Below are positions 1 to 12,622 of a DNA stretch of 64,000 bases, piece after piece (within the stretch, counting starts at the first letter, position 1; each line of letters opens with the position of its first letter). The stretch comes from Lingula anatina (taxonomy: Eukaryota > Brachiopoda > Lingulata > Lingulida > Lingulidae), in NCBI RefSeq assembly GCF_001039355.2, contig NW_019773637.1, forward strand, positions 84,066 through 148,065, read 5' to 3'. The notes below the pieces were generated by a model. The model ran no database searches. It worked only from the letters and a program-made list of their open reading frames with translations, and had not been told where the DNA came from. The position numbers were made by a program, and so were the translations under genes.

Positions 1-270
1 TTCCAGTGTATTTTAGAGAGAAATATGAACAAAAGGTACTAGCACTTTAATCGTTACTTAGGCCTTAAATGGCAAGAATAAGTACGCGTAGATGTAGTTT
101 TGCAAGGTATGTAGACAAAATACGACTTTGGTAAATTTTCAAACGTGGATTCCAACTATTTCTTGTTCAAGGGTAGTGATCAGAAAAAACTTAATTTTTT
201 TACAATAAAACCGTCTTTATTGGGAAATGTATAATAGCATATATGTGAAAGTGAAAATTCTCCATTTCAG

Positions 271-527
271 GAAAATACCAAATAGAGCGGAAATACACCA
301 TACTTGGAAAAAACAAACGAGTCAACGGCTACAGCATTTATTCAAAGGTTGCACAAAGCCGGTTGGATTGTGCCACCGCGTGTGTACGGGAATCCCGCTG
401 TCGGTCCTTCAACGTGGAAATCCCACAAGGACAGTCAAGTGGCTACCGTTGTGAACTGAATACCTATCTGCCTGCGGTCAATGAATTAGAAAACCAAGAA
501 TCTTTTGAAATATACGCGATACCGTAA
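271..527 (+). CDS. Terminal PAN/apple exon of an upstream EGF-PAN gene (partial)
   Basis: This is the last coding exon of a gene whose earlier exons lie left of the window. A pyrimidine-rich acceptor ending in CAG stops at 270. The exon enters in the phase where its first two bases complete a split codon, then runs open for 84 codons to TAA at 525-527. The product matches the last exon of the gene at 6272-11960 almost residue for residue, including the spacing LDCATAC...RCRSFN...CELN, the four-cysteine core expected of a PAN/apple-like fold. PAN domains bind proteins or sugars in secreted proteins. Entry phase and stop position equal those of the full gene, so this is very likely the 3' end of a neighbouring paralogue on the same strand. 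No frameshift or internal stop is seen. The missing upstream exons prevent naming the full architecture. Confidence 0.82.
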
Positions 528-1811
528 TATACGTACTCTTTACACAACATATACAATATACTTTTATAAACGACACCACAAAAACCATTATCCATGACGT
601 GCCTAACGATATAAAATTGTTATATACTGTGTATAACACAATGAAGAGAGCTAGGTGAAATGATGGGGGAGTGTGACAATCACAAGTACAAGTATTTAGG
701 TAAAGATGTTAAACTTACCATCTACGTGTATCACCTGATACAGTGGATGTTTCCCCGATCAACATGACTTTGACGTTTGAATTTTGCAGACTAATTTGAC
801 AAATCTAGCCAAAACAAAGTCACTGCGACTCGGTAACCTTTGTACCACAAGAAGGCTGTCAAAGGCGTATATACATGTACATATCCGTTGCTGCAATTGT
901 AAAGTTGTCCAGCACATTACATCGTATCGATGTAACATTATCTATTGCGGTAGTGATGATAGAGAAATTCCATTCTTTACACGATATTGATTTTTATAAC
1001 ATCAGTTGCATTAGAGGATGCCCACCGTAATATACCTGTATTGTTAACAATGGGTTAAGATGTCTGAAAACATAATCTTTGAGCATTTTTAAAGGTCATT
1101 TAGCGATTTTAAATGACATACATATAAGCATTGTATAACGGCATGATGTTAAGAAACACTCTGTTGCCTCGTATACTTCAAGTAAGACTCAAACTACCTG
1201 TCAGCGATAAACCGTTTAACTGTACCCTTCCCAACAGGAAAAGCACTCAGAGAGTGCAGACCTCCGCCAAGGAACTCAGGGAGCGCAGATCTCTACTGAG
1301 GGCTGCTCAATTCTCATTATTACTGTTAATTATAGCGATTTGGTATTGGGTATACGTTGGTAGGAAAGGAGAAATTGCTGAAATGTCCGGAAAATGTATT
1401 GTTTTGTTTTACAGATGTAACGAGCGTTGAATGTGATAAATGATTTGAAATATGTTTCAGAGTACTCGGAACCCTGCCAAAGAGGGGATGGAGATGGGTG
1501 TAACCTGCTGCCTACACCTCTTAAACGTACTGGGCGGGCTGGTGCATGGTAGAGATTATCAAACACATACAATGTGTTTGATATATAATTTTATTATACA
1601 TCGTGGGCAAGAAAGGCCTAGGCGTGATGAATTTCGCATACACGCATGCCATGCACGAATGAGCAGTAGTTTAAAAGTTATATGCAGTGCTTGTTGGGAG
1701 GGTCCACCTTATGTGAAATCCGCTCTTGCTTTGACCTTGTATTCATTTTGTTTACTCACATTATAAGTTATTAAAGAAATAAATTATGTAAACTAACAGT
1801 GCATTTTGCTT
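528..1811. other. Intergenic stretch, no supported gene
   Basis: No convincing exon was found here. An open frame at 1131-1430 has one hydrophobic stretch but no splice context or family resemblance, so it is not called. The segment holds one perfect short hairpin (1557-1583). Confidence 0.5.
1557..1583. repeat. Perfect 12-bp-arm hairpin
   Basis: TATCAAACACAT at 1557-1568 is followed by a 3-nt loop and its exact reverse complement at 1572-1583. Function unknown; it could be an isolated transposon end or chance. Confidence 0.6.
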
Positions 1812-2358
1812 GAACACTGAGAATAAAATTGAAGTCATTTGACTGTCTAGTCAGAGTCCAGCACCCCTTGACCCTCATGGAGTTTATTTGACTCCTACAG
1901 AAGGGTCAAATTATCCCACTACCAGAGCTTTAGACTCTCTTATCAGAGTCAATCACCCCCTGGCTCTCATGGAGTCAATCTGACTCTAAAATCAGAGTCA
2001 AATTATCGGGAGCCAGTGTCATGGCTGCCCCTTTCACCGACTCTTTTCGCTCGCTGACAGTAAGCTTCGTTTCATTACTTGTGATGACAGTGAGCAGACG
2101 GCGTGGAGATAACAGTTTTCAACATCCTTTGTCAGTATAAACATTACTTTATTGGCCATAGTTGGTTTTATGCATGAACAAGTGGTTTTCTGTGTGTTTC
2201 TGCATGCAGAACTCGTGCACTTAATGATTACTGACCCGGGCTTTCAGTTGCCACACCCTTTATGTGACATGTTGGTATACAGGTCAGCAGGTTTTATTAT
2301 TTCCAGGTTGTAGGTTTGACCTACCAATGCATGTCAGTGGAGAGGTATGCTCACTCAT

Positions 2359-2360
<2 letters not shown>

Positions 2361-2404
<44 letters not shown>

Positions 2405-2414
2405 ATATATATAT
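2361..2414. repeat. (TA)n microsatellite
   Basis: About 54 bp of nearly pure TA with one interruption. The apparent Ile-Tyr open frames across it are repeat artefacts. Confidence 0.95.
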
Positions 2415-2483
2415 GTCTGTCGGTCATGCTGTTTATTACCAGATTTACGAACTGTTTATTATTGCTATATCATTTCCAAATGT

Positions 2484-2556
2484 GACCGCATGGTCTTGTG
2501 GTTAGGGTGTCCTCCTCTGGAGCTGGAGGACGTAGGTTCGAGTCCGTCCGATGACA
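2484..2556 (+). repeat. tRNA-derived SINE head (tRNA-like)
   Basis: The segment has an A-box-like TGGTCTTGTGGTTAG and a perfect B-box-like GGTTCGAGTCC (2535-2545), with a CCTCC/GGAGG anticodon-type stem between them. The acceptor ends do not pair and the T-stem is mismatched, so it is not a working tRNA. It reads as the Pol III promoter head of a SINE or a decayed tRNA pseudogene inside the larger TIR-bounded element. Confidence 0.55.
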
Positions 2557-4674
2557 CAACAATCTAAAATGAAAGATACTTGCAGTCTCGCCCTTTGCTG
2601 TTGTTGTTTTTGTTCATGATGTGCCAAGGAGTCAAAAATTCCTTAATATGGGGTCAAGGTGACTCTATTGTAGAGATAAATCAAGGGATGAAGGGATGTG
2701 TGAATGGAGTCAATAAGGTCGCGCGACAAGGTTATTTTCAGTTGCACCCTGGATTACGCACGCTTGCTCCGCAAGGTGTCGCCTGTTGTGGGAAGGCAGC
2801 ACAGCCCATGTGGATACTGTGGCGAAGGTGGCAGGTACTTCCAAACATTTTTCATAACTGTCATTATTCCTCATTCTTTTCACAAATCTGATATTTACGG
2901 CAATGGAAAATGTGGCACTGGCAAAAGTGGGTCTTGGTGCGTTGACAGGCCGCACAGGTGTCCCCAATTAACCGCCGCCAGAGAAGAGACCAGAGATTAA
3001 ACAACACGACCTGTAGATATTGGAAATTTGGCGAAAGTTAAGCAACTGAGGCTTTATTAGATTTGGGCAGAAATCGAGAGGAATGTCCAGTGACATGCCA
3101 AACCCCTAAGTTCAAGTCTTGGCCCTTGACACCAGTAACGCACCCCTTAGTCAAGAATCTGAACAAATCAATTGTGGGCAGGTATGCACTATTTTCTACA
3201 GGCGTTTTGTGATTTTATCAACTTGATTGTCAAGTGCCAGACCTTTTGTTCCTAGGTACTAGTAGCAAACTTTATCAGATAACAATCTGGCACTAGCCAT
3301 GCAACCATGCTGCACTAACATCGCTGAAAACCCAGTTATCAATGCTGTCATCTTTACCTGTATCATTACCGGTATTATGCCAGTGGTACGTTTGCTACAT
3401 TTGAGTAAGGAAACATCCTTTGATGCTTATATTTATTTGTAATACGTTAGCATCAACCTGTTAATAAAAACTTGGAAACTTTCAATGTTATTACACAATA
3501 ACAATATAATGATGGGAGATGTTATGATTAAATGCTTACAGTGTAGAAGAAATAATAAAAACAGATTATGTGAAATATAAAATGAATTGATTTTATTTGG
3601 GTTATTTATTTATTTCAAACCAATTAATTATCAAACATGAAGCTTATTTTTAGAAACATTAACATATATTACTGCAGTATAACCCTGCTGGTACACAGAT
3701 CTACAGTTCTAAAATGCAAATACCTTTCACACGCCACTGATGAAATGTGAATAAAATATTAATCATATGTATAAAGTAGTAAAAATATCACAAAATGTGT
3801 GTAGGCAAGATATTTCTACAAGTAACCTCATTAATCAGTCAGGAAACTTCATAATGCATTCAATAAATGTAGAAATTTGAGCAAGAGAAATTCTACATAC
3901 AGGCATGACAGATTTACCATATATTGCCACCAACCCTTAACTGAATGGGCATAGAAAGAACAAAGTGAGTCTCCTTCCCATTTAAAATGAATAATAAAAA
4001 ATAAATATATAAATAAAAAACAGATACTGTCATTCTTAATACTGAAAAACAATTGCACCTTGCAGCCTTCACTGCCTCACTATTTGCAGACAATGCTCTA
4101 GTCACTGTAACTGTGTACTTTTGATGAGGCATAGACGCAAGAATAACTCCTTAGTAAGTATATTGTGAAGGTCTCTTTTGTCATAAATCTGTCACGTATA
4201 AGCTGAATGTACATATTGCGATTCACACCACAGCAGCTTGTCTTAGTAAGGACTCAACCAGTTGAAAACTTGTGGCACAGCTTCAGGGACAAGATCACAC
4301 CATCTACCCTTGCTGTGATGATGGATCTACTAGTACATTATGTCTTGTCCTCCTAGTTTCTCTAATACCATTTCCCCTGATCTATGCTCACATCAATCTC
4401 TACAGCTTTACCAACAGCTACACAGTTTTACATCTGAAAGTATAAAGCCAAAACTGTAATAAAGCACTATCAATTTACTTGTTATACATTGATTTGAGGG
4501 CAAGAGAAAAAGGCAGAAACCTCATATCATAATCAAGATAATTGAAAATCAAATATGCATAATCAAATAGCTTTAATTGTACATACTACTGATAATTTAA
4601 TCTTTTAAACTTCAGCATAAATTTTGACTTTCTCTTGTTAAAGCATAGCCACTTTATCAAAATGTGCATGAACA

Positions 4675-4718
<44 letters not shown>
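4675..4718. repeat. (AAT)n microsatellite
   Basis: About 44 bp of AAT repeats. A poly-tyrosine open frame on the minus strand is caused by this run. Confidence 0.95.
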
Positions 4719-4719
<1 letters not shown>

Positions 4720-5497
4720 CAGTCTGCACACATGATGGAACATGGAGGTCAATTGCCACAAAATAAGTTGATTTGTACTTGGAAGCCTGAGAAATAATAT
4801 TAGGTATTAATTTGAGCAGTAATAATACCACAGAGTTAACAACGACGCAAGCATATGGTGTTATGTAACAAAATTCATGCATTACTTGCAGTGGCAGTGT
4901 CCTCCTCAACCTATCGTGCACCGCAGGTTTTGATTTTCAATGTCATCAAAATTTTTAATTGTTTTTACTTTGATCTATGTATCTGCTATTCAAATAATAT
5001 CGTTTGGAAAATAACTAACTGATTTAATTATGCTTTTGCAACATGAAATTATCCTTAACTTTGCCGGTTCACGTGTACACAGTAGGCCCTACCTTGCTAT
5101 CAGTGCTGCTCTTTTCTCCCCAACTCGCCACTGACAGGCTAACCACATCGTTTGAAAGCAACGTTGGTATGCTCCTTTACTTTCGGTGTTGGCAGTTTCG
5201 CCCCGGGGACATCGTCTTCGGTTAAAAACAACGTATCGTTTTCACCCATCTTTGCATTGCTCCTGTACAAAATGTTCGCTTGCTGCCCCCCCAAGGGAAA
5301 AATCGTAGCACGTGGGTAGTTACGCAAGACCTGTGACGTATAACGCGCGCAAGGTTATTGTGACCCTCCTGTGGGGTCTGGGATGGCATTAATTTCTCCA
5401 TCGGAGTCAACTTGACTCCAGTTGGGGGTTATTTTAGGCACCACTGCTGGACTCCAAGTTTGGAGTCACTTGGACTCCGATTTTATTCTCAGTGAAC

Positions 5498-6271
5498 GGT
5501 TGTAGATGGATGTGTGATCAGAATTCGATCTTAAGAAATAATCAGATAATGTCGTGTGTAATTTTCAAAATTTTTCGAAATAGCATAATGTATAATACTG
5601 GGGGTATACTGTGCAATTAGCTTCAGTACAACGCACCTTTGAAACATGCGAAATTTTCAGTTGATAGATTGATGCATCAAAATATAAGACATAAATAATA
5701 AAGCTGTGTAGTTATCCCAGTTATATAATTTTACCTACAAGTATTTATAGTAATACATGCCTAACGATCTTATGTGACCGTGGCAATGTGCTCTTTATTT
5801 TGTTTAATAGATATTTTTTGATGAAATGCGAGTACTTACTCTCTGCACGTGTCTCACACGTAGTCCTCAAGACCGCGCACTACTGGTGTTTGTTTAAGAG
5901 AAGTTGTGTCCATTAGTGCCAACTAAAGGACATTTGTCTGGTTTTTAATGTTAAAGCAATAACAAGCGTAATTTCAGTGACAGCTGAAAGAGCACAAAGC
6001 ACGGGATGTACTAGAAAGTGTCCTCTTTTAATAAAAAAGGACTATGGTACATGTAGTTATCGCCACGGTTGGACTGTAAGCGGAAAACTAAATCAATACA
6101 GCTAAATCAATACAGCTTAAGGCGTAGATTAATTTATAACTTTTTGCCTATGTAGGGCATATTTAATAATTTGTCAGTTCGGGGAACGGGTTCTCACTTG
6201 TCAAAACGGCATATTTTGGTTGACATTCCTTGTTCTTATTTCAGATAAAACGCGAAGTCTGTAACTTGAGA
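5498..6271. other. Upstream flank of the EGF-PAN gene
   Basis: This AT-rich sequence lies between the TIR-bounded element and the first coding exon of the EGF-PAN gene. It should contain the promoter and 5' UTR, but no clear TATA box or initiator can be defended. A 14-bp direct duplication (AAATCAATACAGCT) lies near 6090-6120. Confidence 0.4.
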
Positions 6272-9200
6272 ATGCTTGGTGTTGCTTCCATACTCAAGAA
6301 ATGTGAGCTACAAATGATTTTGATTTCTTTTGTTTTCACAGATATGAGGTGAGTGTTAGAAAAGGGCTGATTAAGTTTCGTTATTTGTTTGACATTAAAT
6401 TTCCATTTCACTGCCTTCTAAATCCAATATCATAGAGCAGCATTTAATGTATTTTTACTCAAAACAGTGACGTAAAGATAAAGTTTTGGAATCGACATTT
6501 ACCATAATTAGATACGACCTTATGATGCTTCTAAAGACCAGTTAGTATACCCTGTACATAAACTTTTATCGTTCCTTATCATTGAAAAGAAGCATGATTA
6601 TACAAGCCGTCTTTTATGTCTTTTTTAAACACCTTTACAGACTTAAACTGATATCAGGCTTATATTGGATAAAAGTGTTTTGATCTTGTATTTTTATAAT
6701 TATTTCAGCTTCGGTTTGACAGAGTCTTATCAGTGTTCACAGACCTGTTATAGCCAGCAACGTTATACTACAAGTTGTGGGTTTCTTGGTGTGAGCAGAT
6801 GTACAAGATATAGGCAAGAGCATTTAAAACAATTACCGCCCACCTGGCGAAGCTATAGAATAAAATTCCGGAGTAACAAAAAGAAAGAGCATTTAGAATT
6901 TGCTTGTTTTAACAATTAAAATTTAATTAAAAATTTAAAATAAAGAACCAAAGTACATTTGTTGTTGTTGTTTTTTTTTAAGTGAGTAAAACCCGTGGTA
7001 TTGCTATTTTCAGACAAATTTCAAACGTCTGCTACCACTCCTGCTTTAGATGCGCCGCGGGGTGGACTGGAAACAACTGTAATACACGTGAGTCTGGCAT
7101 GTGAAGAATGCATGGAATGTGTAGAAAGAGTTAAAAAAATATGGTACATGTATGCCACGAATATATATTTAAGAATAGTAAGAATAGGCTGAAACCAACT
7201 GCATTTCAATGATATGCCTTATAAATTTGGCACTTATTTTCCTAATTCTAGCCATTTGCTCCAGTTGCCCTAACGGAGGGACTTGTACACTACCAAACTA
7301 TTGTTCGTGCGTCACCGGATACGTGTCACCAAACTGCGTTGGTAAGCATGTATACGTATAAGAATAAATTGGCAACTAGTTCTACAGCCAGAATTTTTAT
7401 AATTACAACACGTTTGCATCAAACGAAAATATTTACATTTGTGATTTTAAATATTTTTTTAAAGTGATAAATGACCGGATTTGGACATAAAAGTGCAAAA
7501 AGAATATATATTTTCGTGTATCACTATCAATCATATAGATCTTTGTAATTTACATTTGATAAACACAATGTCAGATTTTGTGAGTATTTACTCAAGGCAG
7601 TATTTTTAGTCATTATTTGTGTGCATTAAAAGGCATAGGTAATATTACAATCGTCGATAATAGTATGTAGAAGTGTCACTAATATTTACAAGTGCATGTA
7701 TCATTTAACGGGAATATAATTTAATATTATCCTATTTCAATAACTCGAACTTTGTTATGAATCACCCAAATTCCGAAGGGTGATAAATGTGGATAAGCAT
7801 ACGTCAACTAGTATTTGCAAGCACCAAAAATTGACACACCTTGAAGATAAAATATTGGAATACAAGATGTGTTTGAAATTAGGAAAACATAACAGAATAT
7901 CATAGTCAAAACTTACAATGTAGGAAAGTCTTGCAATGTTACATTTTGGTCCTTGCAGACAACAACGAATGTGCCAGTAACAATGGTGGATGTGACCAAA
8001 CATGCCACAATACTCATGGCTCGTACTACTGTAGTTGTAGAAGTGGGTACACACTGGTCAACGGACATCAATGCCAAGGTAGGTATGTGGAAGGACTGCA
8101 GTCGTGACAGAATTGTACTTATACAATTTTCCCATTTCTGTACCAATTCTATTAGAAAATATAAGCTGGTATCTTGTATAAGCTATAGGATACTTACGAA
8201 AAAAATGAGTAAGTTTGTCTTCATCTTCGAACAAATGATAATAATATTATAAATTGTGTCATCAGTAAAATGTTTATTATTTTGGAAACAACTTTGAAAC
8301 AACCTTTTCTCATTTCATTTTTTTCATATTAATTTCTAGTACATCGGAATTGGAGGAAGATTTTCTTGGTTAGATTACTTTCAAGGAAATTTTATAATTT
8401 ATCATTTCCTTATGACATTTGCAGTAAGATATTCATAAATATGCGTTTCTTTTGAGAGAGATTTGTGTCATGTTTCGCTTATTTATATAGGGTATGCCCG
8501 TGAAACTCAGAGTACCTGTAGAGATTTAGACATGTAACGGGTTTATTTAGTCATTTATTTATTTATTTTTAATTGTGTATAAATGCTCCGCAGAGTTGAG
8601 CTCTCAGAATACCGTACATACGATATATATGTAATCTTTTAAAAGTTATTACTTAATTAATTCTCAAAGGTAATTTTTTTAAAATCGACCCTCAGAGACA
8701 GGACCAATTGGTAAGGGTTTTCATCAGAATCTCTAATGCAGAGTACTTTATAAAGAGCTGCCATAGACATATTGGATCTAAAAATACCTTAATTTTCACT
8801 TCTTGTGGCATTTTTGGCTTACAGTCCGTATATTTCCCGTTGAATCGTTTTCTGACGATATCAAAATTTTAAACTTCACATTGGGTCATCATCATTCAAG
8901 GTATCGATTCCATTTTGCTGTTTGCGCTCTGAGTATTATCTTTACAAATAGACAAGCATGATGTTGGCTTGGAAGCAGAAATAAACGCCCGTATCTGAAG
9001 TCAATTTTAAAATGCGTTTGTGTTAAAAACAACAATTAACGCTGATGCGCACTCTTAATTGAATCAAACAGTATTGATTTATTTGCCTTTCACGGGTAAT
9101 TGTGTAGATATTATCAAAATTCACTGCACATCCGGGTTGTTGTTTGAACTTCTAAAGGCTCACAGTTAAATTGATATTTCCCGTAGTCTAAAATAATGGC

Positions 9201-11960
9201 TTAATTGTAGTATCTAGACAAAAGAGAGCAGCTAATGTAGCAGTAAGTGCATTTTGTAAAAAATGGGCATTTGTCGCGGTCTTCTAGGTCAGGAAAGTAT
9301 CACATTCATAGTTTAATATAAAAAATTCCTCATACGCAGAAACACGTCATCCTTTCCATTAAAACATATACCAGTCAAACTTGACCATTGCAATGAGATA
9401 TCCAAATTTACATTTTCTCATAAAGCATTTCATGTAGTGTCTAGCATACGAATTCTGATGGCTGTATATATCTACGTCTCTCTCTTTCTTTTTAAGACAT
9501 AAACGAGTGCATGGTGTCGCCTGGTGTCTGCGAGCATTTTTGTCATAACAGCAATGGCGGATACTCCTGCAGCTGCCAAACTGGATATCAAGCTGCTGGA
9601 GACGGGCATGCCTGTTTAGGTATAGGGGAGGGTATAGTTATTGATAAAAGTTGATATTTATTGTGGATCTGTAATAAAAGGGGAAATTTATTGCACCTGG
9701 GAGACTTAAGTTTTAATGTATTTATAACGCATGTATTCACCCCTTTTTGCACCATATATTTCTGGACTTGTGCACGTATGTACACACGTAAGTCATTCAT
9801 ACAAAAAAAAAAAAAAAAAGAAAAAAAAATTGTGCATCGCGGAACATGCAGTAACAAAGGCCGTTAGATGTGGTTTACAGTTCTATAAAAGGAGTACTGA
9901 AAGTGATTGATCCCTATCGATTTTGCACAAAGTACATGCTGCCACTGCATCCTTTTTAACTGGCTTAAAAACCAATACTACTGTTCTAAATGCGGTCATT
10001 ACAACTATCTCTACAGTAAAGAAAGATGAAAAATATTTCACATGGAAGTTCTGCTTATGCACTAAATATTCTTTAGAGGAAACAAGTTGCATTCTAGGAG
10101 GTATATATTCTGATCTTCGTGCTAGTTTTCATATACTGCTTAGGTTTCATATTCTGTTAACTTTATTATGACTGACATGTTGGAAATAACAAAATTTGAT
10201 TTCAATTCCTCTTAGATATAGACGAATGCCTCACGAACAATGGCGGCTGTAACCAAACTTGCTTGAATCAGAGAGGCTCCTATATTTGCACGTGTCCAGT
10301 AAGGGCATACAAGCTTGCTGAAAATGAACATGATTGCATAAGTAAGTATTCTGTTGGCCAATCTTAGCCATATGCACATCAAGGTTACTTAGTCCCAATC
10401 TTGCCATTTTCATAGGGAGCGTTCAGATAAACCCATCGTCCTAGCTGGATCGATCCAACTCTGCAGCAGATTCTCCCTCAGTGCAATCACTGGAATCGGC
10501 TTAAATGTCCGACAAGCCTTCTCCAGCTGCTAGTGCGTAATTAAGTCGAACGCACACAAAACTTTATTGCTCAATAGTCATTTAGGAAGCGTCAGACAAT
10601 TTAGCTGATTACACGGAAGTAATTAAGCGAGAATCCCCTGCAGAGTTGGATCGATACAGCTGCTACGATGTTTGACAATTCCATGGGGATGGGGGCTGGG
10701 TCAAAGGGAAGAGTTCTCAGGTCCGTAGCCGGAGGAGGGGAGGGAGGTTCGGGGGGGTTCGAAAGAACCCCCCTCTGGGTGAAATTTAATGAAGGTACTT
10801 GAAAGTTTCATGGTTAAAGGTCCACTTTTTTAGAAAAAGAACCCCCCCTTTTGAAATTTCTGGTTACGGGCTTGTTTCTTCATGTTAAATTAGCTCTATC
10901 TGTGTGTCAACACACTCCCAGAAACTCTCACTCCTCTCGCACCGTGCCCTAGCTGCTTTCTCTATCCTTTTTACGGTGAAGCTGGCTTCTCGTTCCGCCA
11001 TAAGGTGCGTTAAGTGACCAACGATTGTGCGATGTAATTAGTTATTCTTCAGTGCATTTCTGAAATGCAGTTGTCAAAGTTTTCCATCCTGTCACGGAAT
11101 TATTATCAGGTAACACATTTCCATAGAAAGTACATGAATTGATTGCCACGTATTGTGTTTTGAACGCGTTTTAAACAAAGCGTAATTGACGTTGGATTAT
11201 AATTTCTAAAATCGATGTTGTTCATGCATCTTGTGGTATTATTAAAAAGATAATCCACAAATTTATTGTACAAATTGCGTTGGGTTTTCCTGAGACAAAA
11301 ACTGGGCTGTTGGTTATTTTGTGATGCATACTCAATCCACCTCCCCATATTATTTAAGAAAGGAAATATTTCGTTCATGTTGCAATCGATGACAGTGCCG
11401 ACCAAAGATAATGCTGTCGATAAAATAAACGTACAATCATCGTAACACTTTACTTAGAGTTCTATTTTACAAGGCCATGAACAAAGAGGACCAAACTGAA
11501 TGTCGCCTGTGAGTCACCGAATGTACTGTATCCGGAATTTTCACAGCAAATCAAAATTTCCAACAATAAGCAATTTTCCCCCTGATCACGAATTAATGCT
11601 TGAATCATGGATACGATATTTTATATAATTTATGATCCGAATGAATACATGATAGCATATTTATATACACATGCATGTGAAAATGATCATTTCTCCATTT
11701 CAGGAACCTACCAAATAGAGCGCAAATACAGCATACTTGGAAAAAACAAACGAATCAACGGCTACAGCATTTATTCAAAGATGGCACGCAGCCGCTTGGA
11801 TTGTGCCACCGCGTGTTTACGGGAATCCCGCTGTCGGTCCTTCAATGTGGAAATCCCAGAAGGACAGTCAAGTGGCTACCGTTGTGAACTCAATACATAT
11901 CTGCCTGCCGTCAATGAATTAGAAAACCAGGAATCTTTTGAAATATATGCTGTACCATGA
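6272..11960 (+). CDS. Secreted EGF-repeat protein with C-terminal PAN domain, 8 exons
   Basis: Exons: 6272-6348, 6709-6813, 7014-7087, 7252-7341, 7959-8078, 9497-9619, 10216-10341, 11704-11960. They total 972 nt (323 aa) with consistent phases throughout. The product starts with a hydrophobic leader (MILISFVFT from Met15; Met1 or Met15 may be the true start). A Cys-rich segment with SCGFLGVSRCTRYR follows (residues 26-61), then two short EGF-like modules (about 62-115) and three calcium-binding-type EGF domains starting DNNEC, DINEC and DIDEC (116-155, 156-196, 197-238). A PAN/apple-like module with the C-x3-C...RCRSFN...CELN pattern closes it (239-323). The second intron needs a GC donor (AG|GCAAGA), the only choice found that keeps phase and joins CTRYR to the next EGF. 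All other introns are GT-AG. The architecture predicts an extracellular adhesion or recognition protein; ligand unknown. The exon at 271-527 is a paralogous 3' end and that at 18929-19185 a duplicate of the last exon. Confidence 0.88.
10436..10670. mobile_element. Diverged foldback MITE copy (intron 7 of EGF-PAN gene)
   Basis: Its two ends carry GGATCGATCCAACTCTGCAG and the inverted CTGCAGAGTTGGATCGAT. The interior retains the family core GGCTTAAATGTC and GTAATTAA seen in the copies at 39749, 42366, 42570, 51821 and 12419. It is the most diverged member. Confidence 0.55.
10718..10874. mobile_element. Short TIR element, hAT-like ends
   Basis: The left end CAGGTCCGTAGCCGG is matched by the reverse complement of the right end, CAAGCCCGTAACCAG, with three mismatches in 15. 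The interior is G-rich then C-rich, with an inner inverted repeat of C and G runs. No clean target duplication was found, so the borders are tentative. Confidence 0.45.
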
Positions 11961-12110
11961 AATACTCTTTACACTTCCACTGCACGATTTGTATTGTGAC
12001 TACATATATTTCACGCTGTATAAGATACACACTGTTGGTCTAACAGGACAATGTAATAGGACAATGTAAAACATTTTAACAATGCAAAATATGTGATAGA
12101 TACAATACGA

Positions 12111-12200
12111 GTCGCCGAGCTGTACGTGAAATATTACGAGTGTATTGGCGAGTCGCAGGCGAGACAATACACGAGTAATTTTCACGTACAGCTCGGCGAC
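12111..12200. repeat. Long inverted repeat, about 36-bp arms
   Basis: The left arm (12111-12147) and right arm (12165-12200) are reverse complements. The outer 21 nt, starting GTCGCCGAGCTGTACGTG, match perfectly and the inner part has a few differences. The spacer is 17 nt. It could form a strong hairpin or cruciform and may be a foldback element end. Confidence 0.85.
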
Positions 12201-12418
12201 GAGTGTTGTATCTGGCTTAAACCAAGGCCTGTGATTGGCTACTACACTAGTAGTGCAACAGACCGTGGGACGCACTCGTACATGACGTGCTTGTATGTCG
12301 AATACAGCACGGCCGAGTCTTTTGTTCTACGCGCTAGCCGTGGTTTAAAATTAAATTAGACGGATAAGACTTTCAAGAATTCTAGTTCGATAGACCACAA
12401 CTTTTAACGACGCTTTAG

Positions 12419-12622
12419 GAACCATTCCCACACCCTATCGTACTAGCTGTGGATCGTTCTATCTCTAAGGGGATTCTCCCTATATTGAAGCTGCTAGGGG
12501 GTAATTAATTAGCAGCTTCAGTAGGCGTGCCAGACATCTAAGCCGCTTAAGCTGAAAGCACTTTAACGAGAAACCCCTTGGAGATGGATCGATCCTGTTA
12601 GATAGATCTTAGTATGGGAACC
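12419..12622. mobile_element. Foldback MITE copy (reverse orientation)
   Basis: It begins GAACCATTCCCACA and ends with the inverted ATGGGAACCC. The core GGGGGTAATTAATTAGCAGCTT and the AAGCCGCTTAAGCTGA block match the family at 42366-42787 and 51821-52048. It is moderately diverged. Confidence 0.6.

Larger units (their letters stand above)
1816..5493. mobile_element. 3.7-kb TIR-bounded element, no intact transposase
   Basis: The left end begins ACTGAGAATAAAATTG at 1816. The reverse complement of the right end begins ACTGAGAATAAAATCG, ending at 5493. Both ends are flanked by GAAC (1812-1815 and 5494-5497), which would be a 4-bp target duplication. Just inside both ends lie repeated GAGTCA/TGACTC-type motifs: two units of about 80 bp at roughly 1850-2005 on the left and a cluster at roughly 5400-5480 on the right. 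Such subterminal repeats are typical transposase-binding regions. The interior has a (TA)n run, a tRNA-like SINE head and an (AAT)n run. No recognisable transposase is encoded, so it would be a non-autonomous or decayed element. The superfamily is not assigned. Confidence 0.55.

Noticed and set aside
1131-1430. 99-codon frame with a hydrophobic stretch
   Set aside because: No family resemblance, no signal peptide at the start, no splice context and no second copy in the window.
2264-2567. Frames rich in Ile-Tyr repeats
   Set aside because: They are translations of the (TA)n microsatellite.
4586-4921. 111-codon minus-strand frame with a poly-Tyr tract
   Set aside because: The tract is the translation of an (AAT)n microsatellite; nothing else supports a gene.
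6665-6919. 84-codon open frame read as a free-standing small gene
   Set aside because: Its cysteine-rich part is exon 2 of the EGF-PAN gene; the rest reads into intron sequence.
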